Shown here: positions 9,021 through 17,480 of the stretch, one piece after another
How positions within the stretch are numbered: position 1 is the first letter of the stretch
Layout: the number at the start of each line of letters is the position of its first letter
Origin: Coprobacillus sp.
Lineage (GTDB): Bacteria; Bacillota_I; Bacilli_A; RFN20; CAG-826
Assembly: GCA_021203905.1 (NCBI GenBank)
Contig: JAJQAG010000004.1
Location: forward strand, 1-64,000
DNA: 64,000 nt
Reading direction: 5' to 3'
Notes under the pieces: model-generated
Databases searched by the model: none
What the model was told of the DNA's origin: nothing
The model's input: only the letters and a program-made list of their open reading frames with translations
Made by a program: the position numbers and the translations under genes

Positions 9021-10742
9021 ATGGCTGAAGCAAGCAACCTCAACCTTCCCGCAATTGACCCTGACAATATGACCACAGGGCAAAAGTTCAAGCACTGGTG
9101 GAAACAGACTTGGATCCTTTTCATGATGCAGTTTAGAGCGAAGTTTGATACTTCAATCTTGCACAGTGCGAGAAAGACAATTGTCCGTTGTCTTATCTTT
9201 GTCGCGGAGTTTATTGGGATTATGTTACTTGCTTATCTCGTCTTATGGCTCTGTCGTTACCTCAACTTATTCTCTCCCCTTAAGGTGATCCCTACAGGGG
9301 TGATGAGTGTGGTGGTGTTCTTACTCATCTTCTTCTCGATGATCACTTGTGTGGTCTCGCTATCTAAGAACTTATTCTCCGCTAACGACAATAGGATATT
9401 AGCGACCTTCCCCACGAGTGCGGGTTCTATCTATATCTCCAAACTTGCCATGTCGTATATTCACGAACTGAAGAAGATCTTTCTCTTCTTTGTGCCGATT
9501 ATCTTTGCGTATCTCTTATTGTCATGGCTCCCATTTTATATCTATCTGTGGGTCATACTGATGCTACTCATCTTTACCATTGTGGAGGTATTGATCTGTG
9601 GTTTCTTAGCCCTTCCTGTTCACTATATATTAAAGGCTTTTAATCGATATTTATCGATTAAGCTTATTGTTATTTTAGTGTTTGTCATCGCTCTTATCTT
9701 CTTTGTCATCTGGATTATTTCTCTTATCCCAGAAGACATTAACTTGATTACGAGTTGGACGAGAGTTTCTCAAGTCCTCAGAGACTTCCTGGATTGGTTT
9801 AGACGCTATTTTGCGATGGACTATGGACTGACAGTTTCCCTGGTGGGAAGATTTGATGGTATTGATCATACTTTCCTATCCACCTATACATGGCTCGTCC
9901 CTGCGATTATGGCCGCAGCGATTGTCGTCTTTCTTCTCATCAATGTCGTTATCTCTCGTTACGCTTATCTTCAAGTGGCCCTCTCCTCTCATGAGGGAAC
10001 GAGTAAACAGAGAAGAGAACATAAGAATCACAGGAGAAGAGGCTTCTTCTCTAATATCTACTACGACTCGATAAGACTTCTTAAGAGTAACAATAACCTG
10101 GCCTCAATTATCGCTGTCTTAATCCTTGTTCCCCTGATTGCCCTACTCCTCAATAGCATCTATGATGCTATCTCCACTCGACTTGTGGGTGATTATCTCA
10201 CCATTAGCTTTAATGTCTTTATCATCGTCTTATTTACGACCTCTTCTAATGTCTATGTCTCATCATTATATTCCGTAGACGCCAACGCTTTAGCGATGAG
10301 TCGAACTATGCCTACCGGTTATAGTAAGAACTTGTTCCCGAGATTGACGATTCCTTTTATTGCCACCCTCCTCACAGTGTTACCGGCATCCTTTATTTTC
10401 CTGACCCGGGCTAACATCAATACGATGAACGCCATTTTTGTGATGGTTACTGAGTGTCTGGTCTGTGTTGGACATCTGCTTTGGAGTGCTCAGATTGACT
10501 TCTCTCATCCTCGTCCTGACCTGTTTGCCACTAGTGGGCGCGCAGCGATTAATCCTAATGAAGCTAAATCTATTGTCTCCTCTTTGGTCTTATCCCTTAT
10601 TTGTTTTGGTTTATATTTCTTCTTCTTAATGTATACGACGACATGGATGTATCTAAGAATATTAATTATCGCTGCGATATTCTTTATCTATCGAGTAATT
10701 ATCTTTATCTTTAAAGCGAGAACCACTTATCGGGAGGTATAA
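9021..10742 (+). CDS. ABC exporter permease (polytopic membrane protein)
   Basis: Multiple TM segments, 2 nt after the ATPase-fusion gene; ABC_export-like layout. Confidence 0.7.
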   Translation: MAEASNLNLPAIDPDNMTTGQKFKHWWKQTWILFMMQFRAKFDTSILHSARKTIVRCLIFVAEFIGIMLLAYLVLWLCRYLNLFSPLKVIPTGVMSVVVFLLIFFSMITCVVSLSKNLFSANDNRILATFPTSAGSIYISKLAMSYIHELKKIFLFFVPIIFAYLLLSWLPFYIYLWVILMLLIFTIVEVLICGFLALPVHYILKAFNRYLSIKLIVILVFVIALIFFVIWIISLIPEDINLITSWTRVSQVLRDFLDWFRRYFAMDYGLTVSLVGRFDGIDHTFLSTYTWLVPAIMAAAIVVFLLINVVISRYAYLQVALSSHEGTSKQRREHKNHRRRGFFSNIYYDSIRLLKSNNNLASIIAVLILVPLIALLLNSIYDAISTRLVGDYLTISFNVFIIVLFTTSSNVYVSSLYSVDANALAMSRTMPTGYSKNLFPRLTIPFIATLLTVLPASFIFLTRANINTMNAIFVMVTECLVCVGHLLWSAQIDFSHPRPDLFATSGRAAINPNEAKSIVSSLVLSLICFGLYFFFLMYTTTWMYLRILIIAAIFFIYRVIIFIFKARTTYREV

Positions 10743-10749
10743 TAAAAGT

Positions 10750-11196
10750 ATGAGAAAGTCATCAATCTTTATTCTTATTGTCGCTCTCTTAGTCTCGGTG
10801 GTGGTCATCACCTTCTTTGGCAAAGCCATAGAGATGTCACAATTTAAAGTCTACATGGAGAGTATTACCATCACTAATGTTGAACCCACAATTCTTGGGG
10901 GAAGAGAGTTTAAGATGATGAACTTCTATTTTGACTATAGTAAGGAATTCAATTCCTTCTTTGTGGAGTATGAGTGGACTCCTGATGATGCTACCGAACC
11001 AGGAAGTGTGATGTTCTATCTTACTGGTGATACCTACACAGATAGTGAGACTGGAGAGGTTACTACCTATGCCCAGATCAGTGCTAACGGAGAGCTCTTA
11101 TTCTGGCAACCCGCGGTGGTCACAGTCTACGTTGTAACCACGGACGGAAGTCAATTATCCGACTCCATGATGGTGGTGTGTACCGCTCTTGAATAA
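10750..11196 (+). CDS. Membrane-anchored extracytoplasmic protein of unknown function
   Basis: Single N-terminal TM followed by a beta-rich domain; tightly linked to the ABC genes. Confidence 0.6.
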   Translation: MRKSSIFILIVALLVSVVVITFFGKAIEMSQFKVYMESITITNVEPTILGGREFKMMNFYFDYSKEFNSFFVEYEWTPDDATEPGSVMFYLTGDTYTDSETGEVTTYAQISANGELLFWQPAVVTVYVVTTDGSQLSDSMMVVCTALE

Positions 11197-11335
11197 ATAT
11201 ATATACATATATATAGATACATATTTCAGGACATAACTAGACAATTAATTTCATAAAATCATCGAGAAATTGTGCCATTTAACCAATCTAAGGAGAAAAA
11301 AGAAAATAAAGTTCTTTTTTTCGACCTTTTGGAAT

Positions 11336-11341
11336 TATAAT
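11336..11341 (+). promoter_or_regulatory. -10 box for lipoprotein 1, preceded by a T7 tract
   Basis: TATAAT with ttctttttttcgacctttt upstream. Confidence 0.5.
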
Positions 11342-11430
11342 AATGGTGTCTAAGTATTAAATACTTAATTAACTTATCGCATACAAGATTAGTAAATAAA
11401 TAACCCATAAGAAGTAGGTAGGAATGCGTT

Positions 11431-14400
11431 ATGAAAAAGTACAAGATTCTCACATTTACAGGATTGCTTGCCGTTTCTCTTGGTTGTCTCACTGGCTGTG
11501 GTCTTTTTGATGACACAAAAGGTGATAGTGGGAAAACCAACAACAACAATAACAACAACACGAGCAGTGATGAGAAAACCGGTTTTGAGATTCCTGTAGA
11601 TGACACGAAAGGATACGAAGAACCAGAGGATGTTGAAGATAGTGGTAACACTGGTGAAACCAGTCATGGTGATTTCACTGTGAAACTCAATGGTCTCAAC
11701 TCTTGGTATTATCCTGATGATGAAATTGATTGGAGTGGGGTGAGTCTCACTCTTACGTATGATGATTTAACCGAAGTTCAACTTCGTAATCTCGAATTTG
11801 ATGTCGATGAAGCGGAGAATGAAGAGACAGAAGCGATCATTAACACAGCTGGACTATACGCTCAAAGTCAAAGAGACACCGATATGGTGGAAGGTACCTA
11901 CGCTATTTCTTATGCTTTTACCTACGATGATGTCCAATACTCTAGTTATATTCTTATTGTCACTGTGACCTATCTCCCAACATCAGTTTATGATGTCTTC
12001 TCTTTTGAGGATCCCCAATTAAAGATTACTTATGAGCAGAACCTCCAAAGAGTGGAATACGATATGGATAATAGTGCGGAGAATCAGTTCTATGTGGCAC
12101 CAGATTACTATGAAGTGGGAGATGATAACCCCTTCACTTTCCAACCTGAGCTCTGGTTATATAATAAGACTACAAGTCAAACTGAGATCCCCTCTTCTTA
12201 TCATGTGAATGAAAGTGTCTATCTTGGTGAGAGCACTGAAGTGCCTAATCTTAAACTTGATTTAGATAATAATCAATATGTCTCTGTCTCTGGATTTGAC
12301 TTCCAGTTCACCGAAGAAGCTATTGGTAAGGTCTTTACCATTGTCGTCGAGCTTGTAGGATTTAACCAAGATATTGCTAGTAATCCTATCCAACCTATTA
12401 CCTTTACTGTCAAAGTCCAAGATGGATGGAACGTCTATGACGCTCTCGATTTAGGAAGATTAAATCTTGTTCCTGATGACTTTGATGACGGATGGTCTGT
12501 CTATTCCTCGGGTACCAACGCTGATACAAGCTATGACCACATGGGGCGAGAATACTTTGAATCTGCTGGTCCAGGTGGCTATCGTATTTGGCCACATCGA
12601 TACTACACCCTAACATTACCTGATGGGTCAACCGAAACTTGTAGTCATGGCGGTAATGAATATGTCGCTTATGATGAAGTTCCTGAAGGAGCGGATCCCG
12701 CGAACTACGAATTACATGTTTCCCTTACCTATGCTGGACCTTGGTGTCAAACGGATTGGATGACTGCTCCCCATGACAATTCTTATGAGACAAGCGGTAA
12801 TGCTTGCGAATATTGGCACTACATGGTCAAACCTGATGTCTATTGGAAGAACTTCCTTGAAGAGAAGGGAAGAGAAAACTTACAACCTGTAAATGGTATG
12901 TTTATTCATAGTGATCTTATGATCACTCAAGACGTTATTCCACCAGAATTCTTTGTTACCGCTGATGAGGCTTACTATTTAGGACCTGAAGTTGGCGCTA
13001 GCATCGTGGATATGATTGGTGATCTAGGTTCATTTGATAGTATGGTTGAAACTCTCGTTGATTCTGTTCTTGGATTCCCCACTGAGGGTGATCCCTATGT
13101 CTACGATGAAATGGTGGGCGCGGTTCGTGATCGCAGCTATATCTATAACCATCACATGAATCACGACTTCCTCTTTGATGGTAATCTCTTTAAGATTAAT
13201 GGCTCCTCCCTTAAGTGGGGCATGAATAATGTCTTCTATGCACAAATCAATGGTTATTACCCCACAAGTGCTAAATTCTCTATTCAAGGTAACTCCTGTT
13301 GGTTTGTCTTTGATCAAAATAGAAATCTTAATAATGCAGATGATATCTTTGATTGCACCTTCAAGAATGTGGAGTTTATGGGTAACTCTAAGGGTTATGT
13401 TGAAAGTGGAAGTAATAACTCTTCCTCTGAATCCGCTCTTACAGATAGTGAAAGAGCTAGTGGTTCTCTCTCCTTCTTAATGTCGCACTCCTCCCAAGTC
13501 TTTGTCGATAATGTCATTGTCAAGAATGCGAATATTGCTTTCTGGTCTCAGACTAATCGTAGCGGTTACACTCCATTAAAGATTACTAACTCTAAAGTCT
13601 ACGATTGTTATACCACTGCCTTCTATGTTTGGTTAGGAGGTGTGGTAGAAGTCAGCCACTCCGAGTTTAAGAGATTCGGTGGCACCGCCTCTATCCTTAT
13701 TAGTGGAGCGTGCTCTTCCTCTAACTCCACTCGTCACCCCTATGATACCGAAAATAAGTATTCTGGACTCTCCTTTAGCGATGATTGCATTATCGATTGC
13801 CCAGTCGGAGGAACAGAATCTTGGTTCTCCTTAAATAACGCCAGCACACTAGTGACCCAAGTTAAAGGTTATGATACCTATCTCAATGCTCTTGGTAAGT
13901 CTCTTGTCGATAGTGATGATAAGATGAATATCACCTCCCTCTTTATGGATGAGATGTATATCTTAAGTGGCACTCATGATCTCTTTACAGGAATCACCAC
14001 TTCGACAGGTGGTAGCTATGCGATTAACTCTAACGACACTGGCGAAGATACAGACGACACAAAAACCATGCAATACTATATCGAGAATTATGCCGTAATG
14101 GAGGATAATACAGTGTTGGGGGGATTAATTGGTAGTAAGTATTCCGTTCCTCTCTTTATCACTAATACCGGTAAGATCTTAGGATGGTATGATAGTAGTA
14201 AAATCACCAGCTCTAGTTATCGGCTGGATGATATTATAGCGTCAGATGCGCAAAGTAGCGCTGTGAAAGCGAGCACTCTATCATCAGAAGATACCGAGTG
14301 CTTAATAGTGCTCCCTTGCTTACAAGATGGGTTAAGTGTCAATAGTTGGAGTACGTTTGAGTTGATTCTCGATCTCGTGGCTGCGGTATCAGATTATTCA

Positions 14401-14454
14401 TTCTGTGATACCTATCTTGGTATTGTCCTCCATCTTTATGACTACGCCTCATAA
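11431..14454 (+). CDS. Large surface lipoprotein, paralog 1 (Ig-like N-terminal region, probable beta-helix C-terminal region)
   Basis: Lipobox LAVSLGCLTGC, Asn/Ser-rich linker, repetitive beta-rich sequence. Confidence 0.8.
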   Translation: MKKYKILTFTGLLAVSLGCLTGCGLFDDTKGDSGKTNNNNNNNTSSDEKTGFEIPVDDTKGYEEPEDVEDSGNTGETSHGDFTVKLNGLNSWYYPDDEIDWSGVSLTLTYDDLTEVQLRNLEFDVDEAENEETEAIINTAGLYAQSQRDTDMVEGTYAISYAFTYDDVQYSSYILIVTVTYLPTSVYDVFSFEDPQLKITYEQNLQRVEYDMDNSAENQFYVAPDYYEVGDDNPFTFQPELWLYNKTTSQTEIPSSYHVNESVYLGESTEVPNLKLDLDNNQYVSVSGFDFQFTEEAIGKVFTIVVELVGFNQDIASNPIQPITFTVKVQDGWNVYDALDLGRLNLVPDDFDDGWSVYSSGTNADTSYDHMGREYFESAGPGGYRIWPHRYYTLTLPDGSTETCSHGGNEYVAYDEVPEGADPANYELHVSLTYAGPWCQTDWMTAPHDNSYETSGNACEYWHYMVKPDVYWKNFLEEKGRENLQPVNGMFIHSDLMITQDVIPPEFFVTADEAYYLGPEVGASIVDMIGDLGSFDSMVETLVDSVLGFPTEGDPYVYDEMVGAVRDRSYIYNHHMNHDFLFDGNLFKINGSSLKWGMNNVFYAQINGYYPTSAKFSIQGNSCWFVFDQNRNLNNADDIFDCTFKNVEFMGNSKGYVESGSNNSSSESALTDSERASGSLSFLMSHSSQVFVDNVIVKNANIAFWSQTNRSGYTPLKITNSKVYDCYTTAFYVWLGGVVEVSHSEFKRFGGTASILISGACSSSNSTRHPYDTENKYSGLSFSDDCIIDCPVGGTESWFSLNNASTLVTQVKGYDTYLNALGKSLVDSDDKMNITSLFMDEMYILSGTHDLFTGITTSTGGSYAINSNDTGEDTDDTKTMQYYIENYAVMEDNTVLGGLIGSKYSVPLFITNTGKILGWYDSSKITSSSYRLDDIIASDAQSSAVKASTLSSEDTECLIVLPCLQDGLSVNSWSTFELILDLVAAVSDYSFCDTYLGIVLHLYDYAS

Positions 14455-14479
14455 ATAGATATATCCATAGATAGTAAAA

Positions 14480-14505
14480 AGAACACAGTCGTGTTCTTTT
14501 TTTTT
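14480..14505 (+). terminator. Rho-independent terminator after lipoprotein 1
   Basis: agaacac-agtc-gtgttct + ttttttttt. Confidence 0.85.
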
Positions 14506-14579
14506 CTTTTTTTGGTGGTGTCATTATGTATCAAATTATGACCACCTCTAGGACAAATAAAAAAAATGAAAAAAAATCG

Positions 14580-14593
14580 TTTTTTTTTTTTTT
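14580..14593 (+). repeat. Poly-T tract (14 T) in the lipoprotein 2 promoter region
   Basis: Homopolymer immediately upstream of candidate -10 TATCAT (14603-14608). Confidence 0.7.
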
Positions 14594-14647
14594 ATGTTGT
14601 AGTATCATAACAAGAATGAGAAAGAAGGACAACCGTATTTTATTATC

Positions 14648-17332
14648 ATGAAAAGAATTAAATTTATAACCTTAGCTTCTGTCTTACTTCTCTGTGTGAC
14701 CACTCTATCGTCATGTAATTTTGGATCCCTTGATGACTCAGATAAAAAGACCTCTAGTGGTGATTCGACATATGATGTTCCTGTGGGAGATGATCCCTCA
14801 AGTATGGGAAAACCAAATACCTCTAAAGAAGAGCTTGAAGAAAGTGGCAATACCGGAACCGTGGATCACGGGGATTTTACAGTTTCTCTCTCCACCCTCC
14901 AATCATGGTACTATCCCACAGATAACATTAATTGGGATGAGGTTACGCTCACCCTTACTTTTGAAGATAAAAGTGTGGTGACTCTCACCCATGTTGAATT
15001 TGATGTTGATAAAGCCACAAAAGAAGACACTGAAGCGATTATCCACACCGATGGTTTATATAGTGCTAGTCAACAAGGTTTAATCCCTGAAGGGACTTAT
15101 TATCTTTCTTATGAGTTTGACTATGAAGAGGACCACTACGAGAGTTACGCTCTGATGGTGACTGTCACTCTCTTCCCCTCAGAGGTCTATACAGTGATGG
15201 AGTTTGAAAAGCCCTCTTTAATTACGACTTATGAATATAATCTCACCAGAGTTAATAGTGATCTAGAAAATGGTGGAGAGAATCAGTTTATTACCTCTCC
15301 TAGTGCCTATGAAGTGGGAGATGATAATCCCTTTACCTTGACCCCAACCTTATGGTTGTGGAATAAGAAGACCCAAAACATTGAACTTCCTACTTACTAC
15401 CACACTAGTATTAGTGTCTCCTATAACGGAGAGGAATTAGAGGCTAGTAACCAATATGCATCTTTCTCTGGTTTCAGTGTTCAATTCACCAGTGAAGCGA
15501 TTGATAAAGAATTTGAGATTACTCTCACCCTTGAGGGTTTTGATAGTGATATAGTGAACAACCCCATTGAGCCTATCACCTTCACGGTGTTAGTTAAAGA
15601 TGGTTATAACGTCTATGATCCTATTGACTTAGGAAGAATGAGCCTAGTCTCTGGTAACACTAGTGTGTCAAACTTTGAAAACAATCGAAGTGGAAGAAAC
15701 GCCACCTTCTTTGCCCCTGATGAATATGATAGTAATGGTAATGTTACACAGTGGCACTACGAAGCCACCCAATATCATTACTTCTGGGAAGACTTCTATG
15801 AAAGTAAGGGTATTAGTGGGGCCACAAACGTCAATGGTATCTTCTTACACGATAATATTACCTTAACCATATACGATGTCCCCGAAGCCTTCTCTATTAG
15901 TGAAGAAGAAGCGAAGGCTAATGGCGTGGATAATGTCAGTGATATGGTGGGTTCTCTAAGAGATGACACCCCAATATATGATCACTGTATGGAGGATGAC
16001 TTTACCTTTAATGGTAACCTCTTTAAACTTGATTGTTCCATTCTTAACTGGGGAATGACCGATAGTGATTCTTCTGGTTTTACTTATAAGACTCATACCT
16101 CAAACACTTGGATGGAAGGTAGTAGTGTCTTATTCTGTGTTGATGGATATAGAAATGATCCAAATAAACCCACTTGCACAATTAAGAATCTTGAAGCGGT
16201 GGGTAACGCTAATCCAAATGCCTATGCGGGTAAGGTTGATGAAAGTGGAACACCTTACACACAAGAGCATCTCACCGAGATGGATTCTCAATCCATCCAG
16301 TTCTGTAAATCTCTAGGGGCACACACTGTTATCGATAATATTATCTGTAAAGAGTTCCGTGGTGCCTATCAAAGTGAGAAGACAAGAAGTGATGAACAAG
16401 CTCTTGAGATCTCTCGTGTCAAGACTTATGACTGCTATAGCACGGCGATAGTTCTTTGGTGTAGCGCTAACAATAGTGTCTCTAGCTCTGTCTTTAAGAG
16501 ATTTGGAGGCTGTGCGATAGCACTTACCAGTGCGACAGACTACGTCACTGGTTATGAGTATTGTGGCATCGACATCGCTAGTGATGTCATTATTGAGAGT
16601 GAAGTCAGTGGCACCGAACCATGGTTTATTAATACCCTCTCTATTGAGTACACTCTTAGTTTAGGAAATCTTGGAGACTTTAACCTTGACCTTGATTTAA
16701 GTGGGATTATCGTCACCATGTTTAAAGACTTTGATAGTTTCCTCTCTGGTGGTTACTATGGAGATTATCCTTGTCTAGACTATGGTAAGACCTTTTTAAA
16801 GAATGGGGAGAGTTTTAACTTCATCGCGGCAATGCTTGATCGAAGTATCCTCAATCCTTTATATACGAGCATTAGTTATGATGGGGGTTCAATGAGTCTT
16901 GATCCCACAAAAGAAGAAGATACAGGAAGCTATTCGTACTACGCGCGCGCTTTTTATAATGATACATCAGTGTGTCGTGAAAGAGGTTCCTCTTCTGGGA
17001 CAACCGTGCCTCTATTTACCACTAATACAGGAAAGATGTTTGCTCCAGTCTTAGAGAGAAGTGGAAGCCTTTTAAATTACACCTATAGTGAATATCTCCT
17101 TGATGTCAAACACTATGTTGATACAGGAGATAAGAAAGCTATTACTGATACTGGCAGTGCTCTTACAAGCGAAGATACCACCATTTATATTTACTATGAA
17201 TATAACATCGTGGAGCTCATCGGTAGCACCCTTGCGCAGATGGCCTCCGCTCTTGGACTTGAATTCTTCATGGGGATGGGACTAGTGGTCTCACTCTACG
17301 ATGAAAATAGTGATGTCGTAACGAGAGGATAG
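14648..17332 (+). CDS. Large surface lipoprotein, paralog 2
   Basis: Lipobox LCVTTLSSC; long collinear similarity to the preceding lipoprotein (e.g. GDFTVxLxxLxSWYYP, YEVGDDNPFT). Confidence 0.8.
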   Translation: MKRIKFITLASVLLLCVTTLSSCNFGSLDDSDKKTSSGDSTYDVPVGDDPSSMGKPNTSKEELEESGNTGTVDHGDFTVSLSTLQSWYYPTDNINWDEVTLTLTFEDKSVVTLTHVEFDVDKATKEDTEAIIHTDGLYSASQQGLIPEGTYYLSYEFDYEEDHYESYALMVTVTLFPSEVYTVMEFEKPSLITTYEYNLTRVNSDLENGGENQFITSPSAYEVGDDNPFTLTPTLWLWNKKTQNIELPTYYHTSISVSYNGEELEASNQYASFSGFSVQFTSEAIDKEFEITLTLEGFDSDIVNNPIEPITFTVLVKDGYNVYDPIDLGRMSLVSGNTSVSNFENNRSGRNATFFAPDEYDSNGNVTQWHYEATQYHYFWEDFYESKGISGATNVNGIFLHDNITLTIYDVPEAFSISEEEAKANGVDNVSDMVGSLRDDTPIYDHCMEDDFTFNGNLFKLDCSILNWGMTDSDSSGFTYKTHTSNTWMEGSSVLFCVDGYRNDPNKPTCTIKNLEAVGNANPNAYAGKVDESGTPYTQEHLTEMDSQSIQFCKSLGAHTVIDNIICKEFRGAYQSEKTRSDEQALEISRVKTYDCYSTAIVLWCSANNSVSSSVFKRFGGCAIALTSATDYVTGYEYCGIDIASDVIIESEVSGTEPWFINTLSIEYTLSLGNLGDFNLDLDLSGIIVTMFKDFDSFLSGGYYGDYPCLDYGKTFLKNGESFNFIAAMLDRSILNPLYTSISYDGGSMSLDPTKEEDTGSYSYYARAFYNDTSVCRERGSSSGTTVPLFTTNTGKMFAPVLERSGSLLNYTYSEYLLDVKHYVDTGDKKAITDTGSALTSEDTTIYIYYEYNIVELIGSTLAQMASALGLEFFMGMGLVVSLYDENSDVVTRG

Positions 17333-17361
17333 AAGCTTCTCTTTCTATCTCTCCTTCCGAT

Positions 17362-17418
17362 AAAAGAATCAATTGTCTCTTTCCTAACTCATCCCTATAG
17401 CAATTGATTCTTTTTTTT
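17362..17418 (+). terminator. Rho-independent terminator after lipoprotein 2
   Basis: aaaagaatcaattg ... caattgattctttt stem + T-rich tail. Confidence 0.75.
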
Positions 17419-17467
17419 CTTTAAATAGATAGGAATGAAAGTTATTAAAGAACCAACGGGGAAAGAA

Positions 17468-17473
17468 TATAAT
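17468..17473 (+). promoter_or_regulatory. -10 box of addB, leaderless arrangement
   Basis: TATAAT ends 8 nt before the ATG at 17481; no SD. Confidence 0.6.
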
Positions 17474-17480
17474 AATCTAT

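Noticed and set aside
11203-11226. AT-rich tatatatacatatatatagatacatat repeat after the 148-aa gene
   Set aside because: Simple AT-rich intergenic sequence without a clear terminator hairpin or motif.
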